NCBI GenBank assembly: GCA_023014485.1
Contig: JAJOZX010005532.1
Coordinates: 89,501-153,500 of the forward strand
Length of the DNA: 64,000 nucleotides
Direction of reading: 5' to 3'
DNA from: Bathynomus jamesi
Lineage: Eukaryota; Arthropoda; Malacostraca; Isopoda; Cirolanidae
The notes under the pieces were generated by a model. That model was not told where the DNA came from and did no database searches. It saw only the letters and a program-made list of their open reading frames with translations. Below, piece after piece: positions 22,471 through 32,769 of this stretch (positions are counted from its first letter, which is position 1; every line of letters starts with the position of its first letter). A program made the translations under genes and the position numbers.

Positions 22471-23848
22471 CGGGGTGTCAGGAAATGATTGCCCCCCCCC
22501 TGTAGAGCAAAAACTAGAAGAGATAGATAAAAACCGGCGAGACCACTTGAAAGAGCGTTAAAATCTGAATAAAAACCATTATATTCTATTCCTGTGATTT
22601 TAATTCTTACCATTTTTTTCCCCACAGAAACCATGTCATCATCTATTTTGAACGATTCAGAGAAAAAGCGAGTTCTTGACCGCATTCGAGCTGTCACATT
22701 TCGTGAAGCAAAGGAAGCTGGTGCAACTTTCATAACTCGACACTGGGTGGCTGAGAGATTAAAAAGATCAGAAGACTTTGTCAAAAGGAATTGGAATAAG
22801 AATCCTGAAGATTGTGAAACAGAATTTCGAGGAGGAAGACCGGAGAAATTATCTCAAGAATCGAAAGACATTGTGCTTGCTGCATCACGGCGCCGAAAGA
22901 AGAGCTGCTCTGAGGTAGCGAAAGAGATACTTATCCGTCGTGGTAAGATAGTCAATCGGCAACTGTGCATCAATTTCGAGTTCGCCAAGGCTTGAGTGCT
23001 TGGCATGAAATAGCTAAGCCACGGAAGAGTGATCTTAATATTGAAGATCGGCTATGGTTTTGTGATTATCTTGAGGAATGGACGGAAGACGATTTCCTTC
23101 ACTTGGTTGTCAGCGATGAATTCTTCGTTTATGTCTCCAGAAAACCAAATTTCAGAATGATCGGGTTTGGGCAACAACTCCTGATGAAGTCCCAGACGAC
23201 CAGAAGTATCGAGAAATAGTAAAAAATCCAGCATGTGTGGGTGTTTTCATTATGTTCTCTATTCGGAAGCTCATCTGGGTTATCAAACCAAGAGGAACCA
23301 GTTGGGATGGGCCTTATTTTCGAAATGTAATTTTAGCCCAACATGTAATTCCGTTTTGAAAGACCCGAGTGTGTTTTGGATGTTGAACAGGCAACCTTTC
23401 TTCACGACAAAGCCCCCTGTATGAAAGCACTTGCGACTCAACAACTGCTTAAGGACAATGACATTGATTTTTTCGGAAATAATGAATGGCCTGGCAATTC
23501 TCCCGATCTTAATGTCTGTGAACATGTCGGATCCATCATGAAGGATCGGGTGGAGTCCTTGATGCTGGAACAACCCATTCAGAATCGGTATTCAACAGAA
23601 ATTATGACTGCAAAGATCAACGAAGTCCTTGAAGAAATGAGTCATGATACCGATCTCTTTGAGACACTTCTGGGATCATACCCCCGTCGATTAATGGCCG
23701 TCAGAGCTGCAAATGGGGCAACACCCGATATTAAAACAAGTGGTTTTTATTCAAAATTAAACGCTCTTTCGCGTGGTTTTGTCTGTTTTTTTCTATTCCT
23801 TTCAGTTTCTTCTGTACAGGGGAGGGGCAATCATTTCCTGACACCCTT
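22471..23848 (+). mobile_element. Tc1-like element (1,378 bp) nested in HWDGK copy 2
   Basis: Inverted ends GGGGTGTCAGGAAATGATTG and CAATCATTTCCTGACACCC are bordered by TA on each side (22,469-22,470 and 23,849-23,850). The near-identical ends and full length suggest a recent insertion relative to its host element. Confidence 0.9.
22633..23800 (+). pseudogene. Tc1-like transposase, frameshifted
   Basis: From ATG at 22,633 the protein begins with a helix-turn-helix part (SEKKRVLDRI, TRHWVAERLKRSEDFVKRNW) and a GRP-like linker (RGGRPEKLSQ). Catalytic blocks follow: VVSDEFFVYVSRKPNFR (first Asp), FLHDKAPCMKA (second Asp) and GNSPDLNVCEHVGSIMKD (SPDLN...E, third residue). Frameshifts near 22,990, 23,210 and 23,370 split it into three frames. 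The family cuts and pastes at TA. The D-D-E layout is intact residue by residue, but the frame is not. Confidence 0.88.
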
Positions 23849-24520
23849 TACATAACCATTTACAGTATATCCAATCCATATATAAATTTAAAATAATCTA
23901 CGGTACACTACACTATTTCACTCAGACGATGCGAAAAAAGATGATTGCAATACGCTGAAGCAGAGAGCGTCCAAAATTTTATACGCATAAAAATTAAACC
24001 TTATAACTATTTTTGGAAACAAAAATATTGCCGGTAAAACAAGTCATTATACTTACAACAATTCATAATACCATCCATTAGAGTGCTAAGTAAAAAAAAC
24101 GTTTGAAATATATGAATTATTTAAATAACATTTACCGTTATGAGAACTGTGATGCTTCTTGGCCACCATTACGTAAATGCATGAAAGACGTGAGTAATTA
24201 AGAGAAAACGATTTAGAATTAAAGAAAATTCATTTGTTGGTATACTGAAGTAAAGAAATATGGATTATCAGAACGCAATTGACAAATGCAATTTCTAATT
24301 TTGGGGACGCTGTGTATCAATGGGTTAATAAACACTAGAAGTTACTTAAAAAGGGCGCATAAATAAATGAGCATATGGGTAAAACTTTGGGTCTTTGGGC
24401 AACCTCTAAATATTTGATGATTTTCCATAAAATTCATGTGCTTTATTTGCTCCTGGAACCTCATCATTTGCGGGGTTCCGTGACCCGAAATTCACACTTT
24501 CAGTTTTTAAAAGCACCCTA

Positions 24521-24553
<33 letters not shown>

Positions 24554-24584
24554 CATATAACTGCAATGACCGCGCAGTATATAA

Positions 24585-24781
24585 ATGAATAGAAACGACA
24601 TAAGTGTTAAGGAACGCTTCTGCACACGAGTGAGGTCCGTAGCATAATGGTAGAGCGTCCAACCGGCAATTGGACTGCCCTGGGTTCGATTCCCGGGCGG
24701 TTCGCCTCATTTTTCATTATTCGTTATCTCTCCTCCTCGTGTGCAGAAGCGTTCCTTAACACTTATGTCATTTCTATTCAT
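24585..24781. mobile_element. Hairpin element carrying a tRNA-like Pol III unit
   Basis: Arms of 46 bp match as inverted repeats: ATGAATAGAAACGACATAAG at the left edge and its complement at the right, both next to TA-rich sequence. The 105-bp centre holds a tRNA-like sequence followed by ATTTTTC, a Pol III terminator. No protein is encoded. Confidence 0.8.
24634..24704 (+). tRNA. Degenerate tRNA-like sequence (Ala-GGC-like), probably not functional
   Basis: A cloverleaf can be drawn: D-arm with A-box TAGCATAATGG, anticodon stem TCCAA/TTGGA with loop CCGGCAA, T-arm CTGGG-TTCGATT-CCCGG, and a 7-bp acceptor with one T-T mismatch and several wobbles. The formal anticodon is GGC, but position 33 is C instead of the near-invariant T. 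Eukaryotes rarely use Ala-GGC. With its place inside a hairpin element, I read this as a SINE-type Pol III head rather than a real tRNA gene. Confidence 0.45.
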
Positions 24782-24973
24782 ATATATATATATATATATT
24801 AGGGTGGTCCAAAATATTATAGTAAAAAACTATGTTGGTTGAATCGTTTTTCCATATGCCTTGTTTTGTCCACTAGGGTCGACTTACTAGTGTGTGGAAT
24901 TTGAGCTTGATTGGTGGATATTTAGGGGCTGCCCCATACTAAGCATTTCGTTTTTTCCTTTTTAGAAGTGATT

Positions 24974-27306
24974 ATGACGTCGTCTAGTAGGAGATTTGCG
25001 CCTGAAAACTGGCTCCTTGAGAGGCTGAACTCTCACTTATCGACAGCAAGACTACCCCGTGTACTGGACGTGCTCCGACTGGCCCAGTACAACCACCTGG
25101 ACGAAGGAAGAACCCTGCCCACGAGTTACAAGTTGGTCTTGAAGCAGTTGTCGCTGTATGGCAGCGCGCCAGAATTCCTTCCCAACGGAGAGATTCGTGT
25201 GCCGGAAACTGTCAAAGCTGTACGAGAAGTATTTAGCCCTCAAGAAGCACCGAACTCGACAACGAGAAAGTGACAGAATGAACGAGGAAGTGTTCAGAAG
25301 CAGAGCTGGGCACTTGCGCATATTTTGCGGTACTGCGGTACTGCGGTACTACCGCACTACCAAACCGGTACCAAACCGGTACGCGGAAATTTGAATGCGG
25401 TAGCGGTACTGCGGTACTTTCAGCGATCCTTGCGGTACTGCGTTATGCGGTTCCGGTTTGCGGTTTGCGGTAGTACCGCAGTACCGCAGTACCGCAAAAT
25501 ATGCCGCAAGTGCCCAGCTCTGTAATCAGAAGTGATCTGGAAGAGCTGTTTGATATATCTACAAAAGATGTAATGTCGGTAATCAAGAACGAGGAAGACC
25601 GGGAATTCCTTCGGAAGCAAAGAGAAGACGTCTTTTCCTGTAGCATGAGTGGGGCTGACCAAAAGACGCCTGCAAAAGAAAGCAGAAAGAGACAACGAGA
25701 AGAAAAAGAAAGGATGGCAAAAGCGAGATGCGAAGGAAGGGAAACCAAATCCAGGACGGGGGCAACAGCAGAACTTTCTTCCACATCATCTTCGCGTCAA
25801 TCTTCCAGATCGCGGAGCTGCATTTGTGGCTGGAGCCGTTGCTGAGGCGCTAGGACATAATCTTTCAGAGCTCACACTTTCCCGAAGTTCAATCAGGCGG
25901 TCTAGAAGACAAGGAAGACAGGAAACGGCAGCAGCAGAAGACCAGGAATCTTCTTTGGAGAGACCTCTTCTTTTACACTGGGATGGCAAACTACTGCCAG
26001 ATATCGACGGATCCAAGGCAAGCGTTGATAGAATTGCTGTCCTTGTCACTGGAAACGGCCACGAGAAGCTTTTGGGAATTCCGAAGATGGACAAAGGTAC
26101 TGGGGAGTCTCAGCGAATGCTTGTGTTGAAGCAATTGAGAATGGAATCCCGGGTCTCAAATCAAGGACTCGTATTTGATACGACAGCCAGCAAACAGGGC
26201 TTCACAAAGGAGCTTGCATCAGAATCGAAGAAGCTCTAGGAACCGAACTGGTCTGGATTGCTTGCCGTCACCATGTCATGGAAATCATGCTGCCCGACGT
26301 CTTCTCCTGTATCTTTGGTCCATCTGGAGGTTCAGAATCCGGACTCTTCAAGCGATTTCAGAAACAATGGCCATCGATAAATCAAGATGCGTGTGTTGCA
26401 GCAACCGACGAACTCTTCCAGGATCCGGTATTGAGCAGATTACGGAAAGAGATGCCAGATTATTTGCCACATGCACTCGAAGCGCAGCAACCAAGGGACG
26501 ATTATCAAGAATTCTTGGCTTATCTCTCTTGTTCCTTGGCGGAGGAAGTGGGAACGAGTCATTTCGAGCTCCCGGCCCAACACACCACGCTCGTTGGATG
26601 GGGAAAGGAATTTATGTGTTGAAGATATTCCTTTTCCAAGCTCAATTCAAGCTGACACCACGAGAAGCCAGGAACATAACCGACTTCGCTCTGTTCGTGA
26701 GTCTCGTTTACATCAGACAATGGAACGAAGCGTCCCTTGGAATTCGAGCTCCCTACAACGACATCGAACTTCTGTCTCTGCTCAAGACTTACCCAATCAG
26801 ACTGTGGCCATTAAAGCGTCCGCGGCATTTTCCAGGCATCTTCGTTTCTCTCCGAGCACCTGGTTGCCCTAGCCTTTTTCGACGAACGAGTGACCACGGC
26901 GACAAAGGAAAGGATGCTCCGGAACCTACAGCGTCCGCGGTTACCCGGCCCTCCTCGACGTCTAGAGATCAAGGATGAAGTGGAAGACATGAAGTTGGAG
27001 GACCTTGTGACTAAAAGGACCAGATCTTTCTTTGATGTTTTGATGGAAGGAGGAAAAGCGAAATCACAATCCTTTCTGGAGAAACTCCCTGGGACAGTGG
27101 ACGGACGATCCTTTTTCAACGAACTTCGGGATCGGTCTTCTCGGATGGAAGTAGTAAACGACACGGCGGAACGGAGTATCAGCCTGATCCAAAAATACAA
27201 CAACACACTGACGAAGGACGAAAAGCAGAAACAGTTCCTTCTTCGACTGATGGCAAACCACCGAAAGAAGGTCCCCACTCCATCAAAGGCTGCTCTAATG
27301 TCATAG
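24974..27306 (+). pseudogene. Putative transposase of the HWDGK family, copy 3
   Basis: From ATG at 24,974 the order matches copy 2. It runs: N-terminal region (WLLERLNSHL, RVLDVLRLAQYNHL); a charged stretch (NEEDREFLRKQRE, then lysine/arginine-rich); LLLHWDGKLLPDIDG; RIAVLVTGNG; LVFDTTASKQG; WIACRHHVMEIML; PRDDYQEF; RAPGPTHHARWMGKGIYVLK; and KATVAF-type C-terminal text ending VVNDTAERSISLIQKYN. Breaks: a 222-bp hAT-type MITE at 25,301, and frameshifts near 26,210, 26,240 and 26,540. The N-terminal 100 residues are clearer here than in copy 2. Function is inferred as for copy 2. Confidence 0.75.
25301..25522. mobile_element. Palindromic hAT-type MITE inside HWDGK copy 3
   Basis: Outer ends CAGAGCTGGGCACTTGCG and its exact inverted match bound a GC-rich interior built of iterated TGCGGTAC words in both orientations. 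CAGAGCTGGGCA is a hAT-type terminus. TCAGAAG lies on both flanks, three bases further out on the right, suggesting an imperfect target duplication. Its length is a multiple of three. Confidence 0.85.
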
Positions 27307-27532
27307 TTTTTCAAGTGCATAACTGTTTTCTGCTGCGTGAGACCAATGATTTATGGATTCCACATGGGGACCCCTAAATACTGTTTCTTGGGGAAAAATT
27401 TTTGTGTAATTTTCAGTTTATGTATAAAGGAATAAAAATACCCTTGTGGAGAAAGGAAATTTGTTCTTTTTGTTTTTTTAAACCACCTTAATATATATAT
27501 ATATATATATCTATAATATATATATATATATG

Positions 27533-27675
27533 TTGCAACCCACAAGAAAAAAGAAAATGATTCCAAGGCCTTTCGCGTATTTGGAAGTACACCTCGTCAA
27601 GGAAGTGTCAGGGAGGTGTATTTCTGAATACATGAAAGGCCTTAGAATCATTTTCTTTTCCCTTGTGGGTTTGCA
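27533..27675. repeat. Hairpin element, about 143 bp
   Basis: Arms of about 60 bp pair: TTGCAACCCACAAG with CTTGTGGGTTTGCA at the edges, AATGATTCCAAGGCCTTTC with GAAAGGCCTTAGAATCATT inside. Flanked by TA repeats on the left. Confidence 0.75.
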
Positions 27676-27739
27676 TCATTCATTCATTTCATGTGTTTAA
27701 TTGTGAAATTCATCCCATATATATATACTTACTTACTTA

Positions 27740-27942
27740 CCGTATTTCCCGGCGTATAACTCGCACCCTAATTTTGAAGAGAAAATTATTTTGAAGAGTA
27801 AATTTAGGAAAATAAAAATTTAGGAAAAATATACCTCCTACCTCACTTCACATTACAATTTTAATGAATTAATTTTAATATGTACATGATTTTTGGAGTA
27901 TTTTGGGGGAAAAAAGTGCGCGTTATACGCCGGGAAATACGG
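27740..27942. mobile_element. pogo-type MITE related to the 33.4 kb element
   Basis: Ends CCGTATTTCCCGGCGTATAA and (inverted) CCGTATTTCCCGGCGTATAA match exactly, with TA on both sides. The CCGTATTT...GCG end also occurs, diverged, at 33,385-35,074. Inserted in a TACTTACT tetranucleotide tract. Confidence 0.85.
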
Positions 27943-27944
27943 TA

Positions 27945-28195
27945 CTTACTTACTTTATGTGAGTTCGAACGACGGTTCAGCATCGACCTGCGTCGACCTC
28001 TCTGCAGCATCCCGCCTCATTTGCAAGATTTCGTGAAGGAGGGAATTGCTGCTGATCTCCTCCTGCCCTGCCCTACGCATGGATGGTCAGGGACTCTGTC
28101 CAGCTGGTTCTTGAAGTTATTCAGGTCGTGTGCAGGAGTTTCCTCACTTCTTTTGGTTAGGGCATTGAAAGCTTTGGGCCTCGTATTCTGAGTAT
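27945..28195 (+). repeat. Interspersed repeat, second copy of the 3.1 kb family
   Basis: See 3,105-3,265: same order of the tetranucleotide tract, CAGCATCCCGCCTCATTTGC and GGAGGGAATTGCT. The open frame through it shows no known motif. Confidence 0.45.
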
Positions 28196-28221
28196 ATAAT
28201 ATATATAATATATATATATAC

Positions 28222-28795
28222 CAGTAGACACGTTTTAGTGAACACGTTTATAGTAAAACAAACGGGTATAGTGAACGAACTACAGGGAACGTTTCTGAAC
28301 ACATAATAAAAACCTACGCTTACAGTAAACCTAACTGAGGATGTAGTTACCATAAACAATGCTGTCGTCGATTTTCAACAGTCGAAGGAGTACACAATCC
28401 TCGCATTCAGGAGGCCAAATCTTCATGGACAAGAAGTTGGCTGCAAATCGCAAAAAACTGTGTCAAAGGTTTTTTCATATAAAAACAATGAATGTGCCAT
28501 GGTTATATAGTATGTACAGTATCTGACACGACTCTTGCTTGTTTAACCGATTTGTGTTAACTACATTGCTGTTGTTCCGATTGTTCATGTTTGTTGTATA
28601 TGTACTCATTGTATTTCGTTGTTTGTATTGTTAAGTGATCGTTACAATAAACTGTTTTTGATGTCCCACCTTCTTACTGCCCTTTCTCAGATCACAACAG
28701 AACTGGACAGCCATCTGTGGTAGAGTAAACGTACGGATATAGTAACACACAAGGCCGGGAATCGACGGATTTACTGTAAATAGACGTCTGCTCTG
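28222..28795. mobile_element. Non-autonomous Tigger/pogo-like element
   Basis: The left end CAGTAGACACGTTTTAGTGA and the inverted right end CAGAGCAGACGTCTATTTAC are similar but diverged. Repeated TATAGTGAAC and TACAGTAAAC words near both ends are typical of Tigger-like termini. Interior is non-coding. Confidence 0.5.
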
Positions 28796-28819
28796 TGTAT
28801 ATATATATATATATATATA

Positions 28820-28929
28820 CAGGGTCAGTAAAAAGTCTGGAAACATAGGAACTATGCTTTTTCAATGCAAATATATGTATTTGCCTGAAAAGCATAATTC
28901 CTATGTTTCCAGGCTTTTGACTCACCCTG
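28820..28929. mobile_element. Tc1/mariner-type MITE (110 bp)
   Basis: Nearly the whole element is two inverted arms: CAGGGTCAGTAAAAAGTCTG against (inverted) CAGGGTGAGTCAAAAGCCTG, continuing through ACATAGGAA(C/T)TATGCTTTT. TA on both sides. Confidence 0.9.
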
Positions 28930-29144
28930 TATAATAAGGATTCATAATACCTTTCAGTAATTATATTCACTAATAATTACAGAAAGTAATTATATTCTCA
29001 TGAAATTACTAAATTCCCCTAAATCTAAAAAATAAGAAAAATTAAATCATGAAAAAATCTTTCCCACAATAATTACCTTCAGCACATCCGTTCAGAATTC
29101 CCGACATTTCAGGGCCACCAGACAATCAAATGACGAAGAACTAC

Positions 29145-29175
29145 TATAAACGGAGGTTGGTTGGATCAGAACCAT
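29145..29175 (+). promoter_or_regulatory. TATA box and probable transcription start
   Basis: TATAAA at 29,145-29,150 is followed by initiator-like sequences TCAGA (29,166) and CCATTAG (29,172), 23-29 bases downstream, and then a 60-70-base leader to the ATG at 29,235. Spacing suits a focused arthropod core promoter. The start site itself is inferred. Confidence 0.55.
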
Positions 29176-29234
29176 TAGATCTCCCTTGTTTGTCGTTGAG
29201 ATAACTTGCAGTTTCTTAAACTCAAAATACAAAG

Positions 29235-32127
29235 ATGAAGCTGGTAAGTATTTGAAAAGTCTTTCATCAGTGTTCAGTTTGATTGATTGAAAATCCACAA
29301 CAGTTCTTGTATTTTAAATATATAAGGTTGTACATATATTCTGCTCGAATTTTTAGTTTATTCACAACAAAAATTAAATGACTTATATGACAAATTAATC
29401 ATCAAATATATTCCCTTCTTTTCTATAATCTCCTCCCACCTGTAGAAAAAGTTTTTTTTATGCCACGTTCGAAGAAATCCCTTGGTTTCGAGTTAAAAAA
29501 AGCGATCACTTCGTTTTCGATAGCTTCCCTGGTTGCAAACTTTTGTCCATCTAGGTGGTGTTGCAGACTTATGAATAAATGGTAGTCTGAAGAGCGATGT
29601 CCGGAGAATAAGGTGGATGAGCATTTTTTTTCCAACCAAATGCCTCCAATTGGGCAGTGGTGATTCGAGCAGTGTGAGGCGCGCGTTTATCCTGGTGGAA
29701 CAGAACATCTCTGCAATTAATTAATGCAGACGTTTTTCTTGAAATGCCATCTTCACTCGTTGGAGTTGTTGACAGTATACTTCAGCTGTGATTCTTTGGT
29801 ATTTGGCAGAAGCTCAAAATGAATAATTCCTTGCATAACCCACCAACGCATAGCAAAATGTGGTGTCCTGCAGTTGCCGAGAAAGCAGTGATGTGCAAAT
29901 ATCGATTCAATGTTGAAGATTCGCTTGTGACAAATCATGCGGAACCCATTTTCCAACCTTCACTACTTTTCCTAACAGCTTCAAATGACGATGAATGGTC
30001 ATATGGCTAACGCCGAGTTGCAAGCCAAGTTCTCTTACAGTTTACCGTTGGGTTTTCCTCCACTGTTGCTTTCAGTAACGCTTTATCTACTCATTTGGTC
30101 GTCCTGTTCGTTTGATAATCTTTCAGACTGAAGTCTCCATTTCTGAACTTCTCAAACCATCTCCTACACATCCTTCGCTCACAACATCATTTCCATAAGC
30201 TCTTTAATGTTTCTTGAGGATTCACTAGCGTTAGCTCCTTTTGGAACTCATACAGCTCACATGTCGAATATGCTCTTTCGTGGGCTCCATGTTTTTTCAT
30301 TACTCTAATATCGTAGGGGTGGCGTTGTAACTGTATGAAAAACACCAGAGAAACTATTCAGTAGCCTAATCCTACACTGGCCTAAGTCATTCTGTATCGC
30401 GAAAAAACCTGGCGAACCTGTCGCCGCGTGTATTTTGCAACATTTCTAGAACTATTTCACATTATCTTGAGGTTATTCTATATCTATCGTCCGTTTTTCT
30501 AATCGCAGAATTTATGTTACAACCTCATATTTAAAAACAACACTTATTTTCAACTCTTTGGTCATACATTTCGATATACATATATATATATATATTATAT
30601 ATATATATATATATATATCTATATATATATATATATTATATAGTATAATATATAGTGACCTAGTTTTAGCCGTTTAAGGTGATAATGATTTAATTGTATG
30701 CAACGATTGATTAAGGCAATGACTGATTGCTTTATAATGATAGGCTATTTGAGTAGATCCACCATACTATTGGAAGTGACCGAAATGGCAGCAGAGGGTC
30801 ACCAGCTTGATTTACGCTCAAGCAAATTAATGTTAAGGTTATAAAAGACACCTTATGGGTTTTGTAGTTTATTATGAAAATAAAGCCGTTATTTATTCAC
30901 TGTGATATAACAAGAATTGACAGTAATTAATCGTTAAGTTTACGTTATGCTTATGACATAGACTTAGCTAATAAGATGAAATGAAATAGCTTGATTGACA
31001 CGTAATTAATATTGTACTCATTAATGGTATGTAAATTGCATGCGACATGGAACATTGAATGGGCCTAATAAATGATATAAGGAATGCACGTGCGTTTGGT
31101 ACATTGAATGGGAAACGTGACACTGATTAAGTAGGCTAAATGATTGCATGGATGCACTTAGAATAATTGCTGTGGCCTATAATAATGAATTGAAATGCTT
31201 GACAAATCGCAAATATCATTTATATATAAGACCATTATTTGATGTTAAATGATTACGTCAAGAGAACATTTAGTTAACACATAAATATGAATTGAACATA
31301 ATAACGGATGATACGCGGAATAACGGTATTGAAATGACACTTGTTTTGGATGACAGGCCTACTGCGTTCTTTCACGAGAGTTAATTTGGAACGCTTAATT
31401 ACATTTGGGGTATAGTCTATCGTTCGGCGGTAAGTTGATGTAGGCTTCACACAGAGTACTTAGAAAAGGATGCACTTATCTTACCGGGACGATGGAAACT
31501 CTGTTGAAGGAGGTTGAAGAGGAACCTATTACCGTAGGCTCGAGTTGTCGTTGTCCGTTAAGCCTCTTGAGATGATGTATGTAGGCTTCGTTCGGAAGCC
31601 TGAGTGATGTTACTTCTCGAGGTGCAGGCTGGCCTTATGAGGTGCAGGTGTCGGCCTGGATGCTGAATATATCTCGAGGAATGTAGAGAAACTTGAAGGC
31701 CGACCCGGCAAACCGCAGGCCCGAAGTGATTCCGGTTGTGCCTCGAAGGATTGCTTCTGCAGGTGGTCTGTAGATCTTACGTGAAGACAAATTGTAGGCC
31801 CTGAAGAAAGTAGCGGCCGTGGCCCCCGGCCAGGGGGCCGGAAAGCGGTTGGTGGACGTTCGATGGTGAGCGTACGGGTGAGTGAGAGTGAGTATAAGTG
31901 GAAGCTCCTTTTATACCGTAGGCCTGTGACGTAGACTTCACGCCAATTCTTAAGACGCTTTGTCCACGCGTCTTTTAGTTGTTAACGGTTTTCGTTCGCT
32001 CCCATTGGGAAGAAATAGACGCTCCATTGTTTGACTCTTGCCCACGTGTTTTTTTCCAAGCTGTTTTATGGTATCGTGGAAGGAAAGTATTTCTGTCTAT
32101 TTGTTGGTCTATTTCTTGTCGATCCGC

Positions 32128-32188
<61 letters not shown>

Positions 32189-32683
32189 TATATATAATGT
32201 AGGTAAAAAGAAGAAGAGAATAACAATAAGAACATGTGAAATATATCATTGAAAAAATGAATTTGTAAACTTCACGAATAAATTTCATAAAGTTTTCAAA
32301 AGAGCACACCAGATTGGCATCAGTAATTGTTAAACATTTTTTCTTTTAAAGGAATACTGTGTCAGTTATTTATTGTCTTTATTTTCAGGTATCCTTAGAA
32401 GTATTCAAATTATCAAAGAAAGAAATTGTGTTTTGAGAAGAAATTTAAAAATTCCAAATTCTTATTCCAGTTGGCTCCAGTTTTCCTTGCTTTGATCGTT
32501 GTTCTGGCACTTTTCACCACTGCCAAAGCCGACCCTGAACCAGAAGCTGAACCATGGAGAGGGTATGGAGGGGGGCGTAGATATGGAGGAGGATATGGGG
32601 GTGGAAGATTTGGAGGAAGATTTGGAGGTGGAAGATTTGGAGGATTCGGACATCATCACTATGGACACCATCATCACTGGTAA
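29235..32683 (+). CDS. Secreted Gly/His-rich peptide precursor, two exons (29,235-29,243; 32,471-32,683)
   Basis: Exon 1 is ATG-AAG-CTG followed directly by a consensus donor GTAAGT (29,244). Exon 2 starts after the acceptor TTCTTATTCCAG at 32,471 in phase 0. The joined product has 73 residues. A classical signal peptide (MKL joined to LAPVFLALIVVLALFTTAKA) would be cleaved after AKA. The mature part begins DPEPEAEPW, continues with GGGRFGG-type repeats, and ends in a histidine cluster (HHHYGHHHHW). The sequence just upstream of exon 2 has no in-frame ATG, which supports splicing. Gly-rich, His-tailed arthropod peptides include antimicrobial and neuropeptide-like or cuticle-associated peptides; which applies is unknown. 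The 3.2 kb intron holds a mariner and TA repeats. A possible ATTAAA signal lies at 32,763. Confidence 0.75.
29323..30527 (-). mobile_element. mariner element (1,205 bp) in the peptide-gene intron
   Basis: Inverted ends (T)AAGGTTGTACATATATTCTG and (inverted) TGAGGTTGTAACATAAATTC, TA on both sides, length near the 1.2-1.3 kb usual for mariners. Confidence 0.88.
29423..30290 (-). pseudogene. mariner transposase, many breaks
   Basis: From ATG at 30,290 (minus) come EPTKEHIRHV, a helix-turn-helix region across stops, and RTGRPNE. The catalytic part survives in pieces: WWVMQGIIHFELLPNTKESQ, a TRINARLTLLES piece, and SDYHLFISLQHHLDGQKF followed by IENEVIAFFNSKPRDFFERG at 29,423-29,635. The SDYHLF motif carries the third Asp of the mariner DD34D triad. 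At least five frameshifts or stops; inactive. Confidence 0.88.
30540..31975. other. Intronic non-coding stretch, mostly unrecognised
   Basis: TA repeats at about 30,578-30,655 are followed by some 1.3 kb of unique, less AT-rich sequence without a supported ORF. A strong GC hairpin (GGCCCCCGGCCAGGGGGCC) lies near 31,818-31,838. The block could be a solo repeat of an unknown element, but I found no matching partner in the window. Confidence 0.5.
32127..32200. repeat. (TA)n microsatellite
   Basis: Pure TA run, with one slip near 32,180. Confidence 0.95.
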
Positions 32684-32769
32684 AGAAGACTTTGAAAGAC
32701 GAACGCAACTCGAACCCGAATTAATTAATGAATACTTTTATGGGGAAATTTTTTTTCACTCAATTAAAT

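Larger units (their letters stand above)
19712..24521 (-). mobile_element. HWDGK-family DNA transposon, copy 2 (with nested Tc1-like element)
   Basis: Termini TTAGGGTGTTTT (left) and, inverted, TTAGGGTGCTTTT (right) lie in TA repeats on both sides. A single leftward gene (22,267 to 20,041) fills the left half. The 1.38-kb Tc1-like element at 22,471-23,848 sits in the leader upstream of its start codon. Without the insertion the element would be about 3.43 kb. The target duplication cannot be resolved because the flanks are TA repeats. Confidence 0.85.
24799..27491 (+). mobile_element. HWDGK-family DNA transposon, copy 3 (2,693 bp)
   Basis: Ends TTAGGGTGGTCCAAAA and, inverted, TTAAGGTGGTTTAAAA are both embedded in TA repeats. 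The rightward gene (24,974-27,306) occupies most of it, with AATAAA near 27,431 in its 3' part. A TTTTTTCCTTTTTAG acceptor-like sequence ends nine bases before the start codon. Confidence 0.85.

Noticed and set aside
24634..24704. Functional tRNA-Ala gene
   Set aside because: C at position 33, acceptor mismatch, unusual GGC anticodon and location in a hairpin element; kept only as a tRNA-like feature.
31800..31860. GC-rich hairpin as a terminator or structured RNA
   Set aside because: A single palindrome of C and G runs with no flanking conservation visible; cannot be supported from one sequence.
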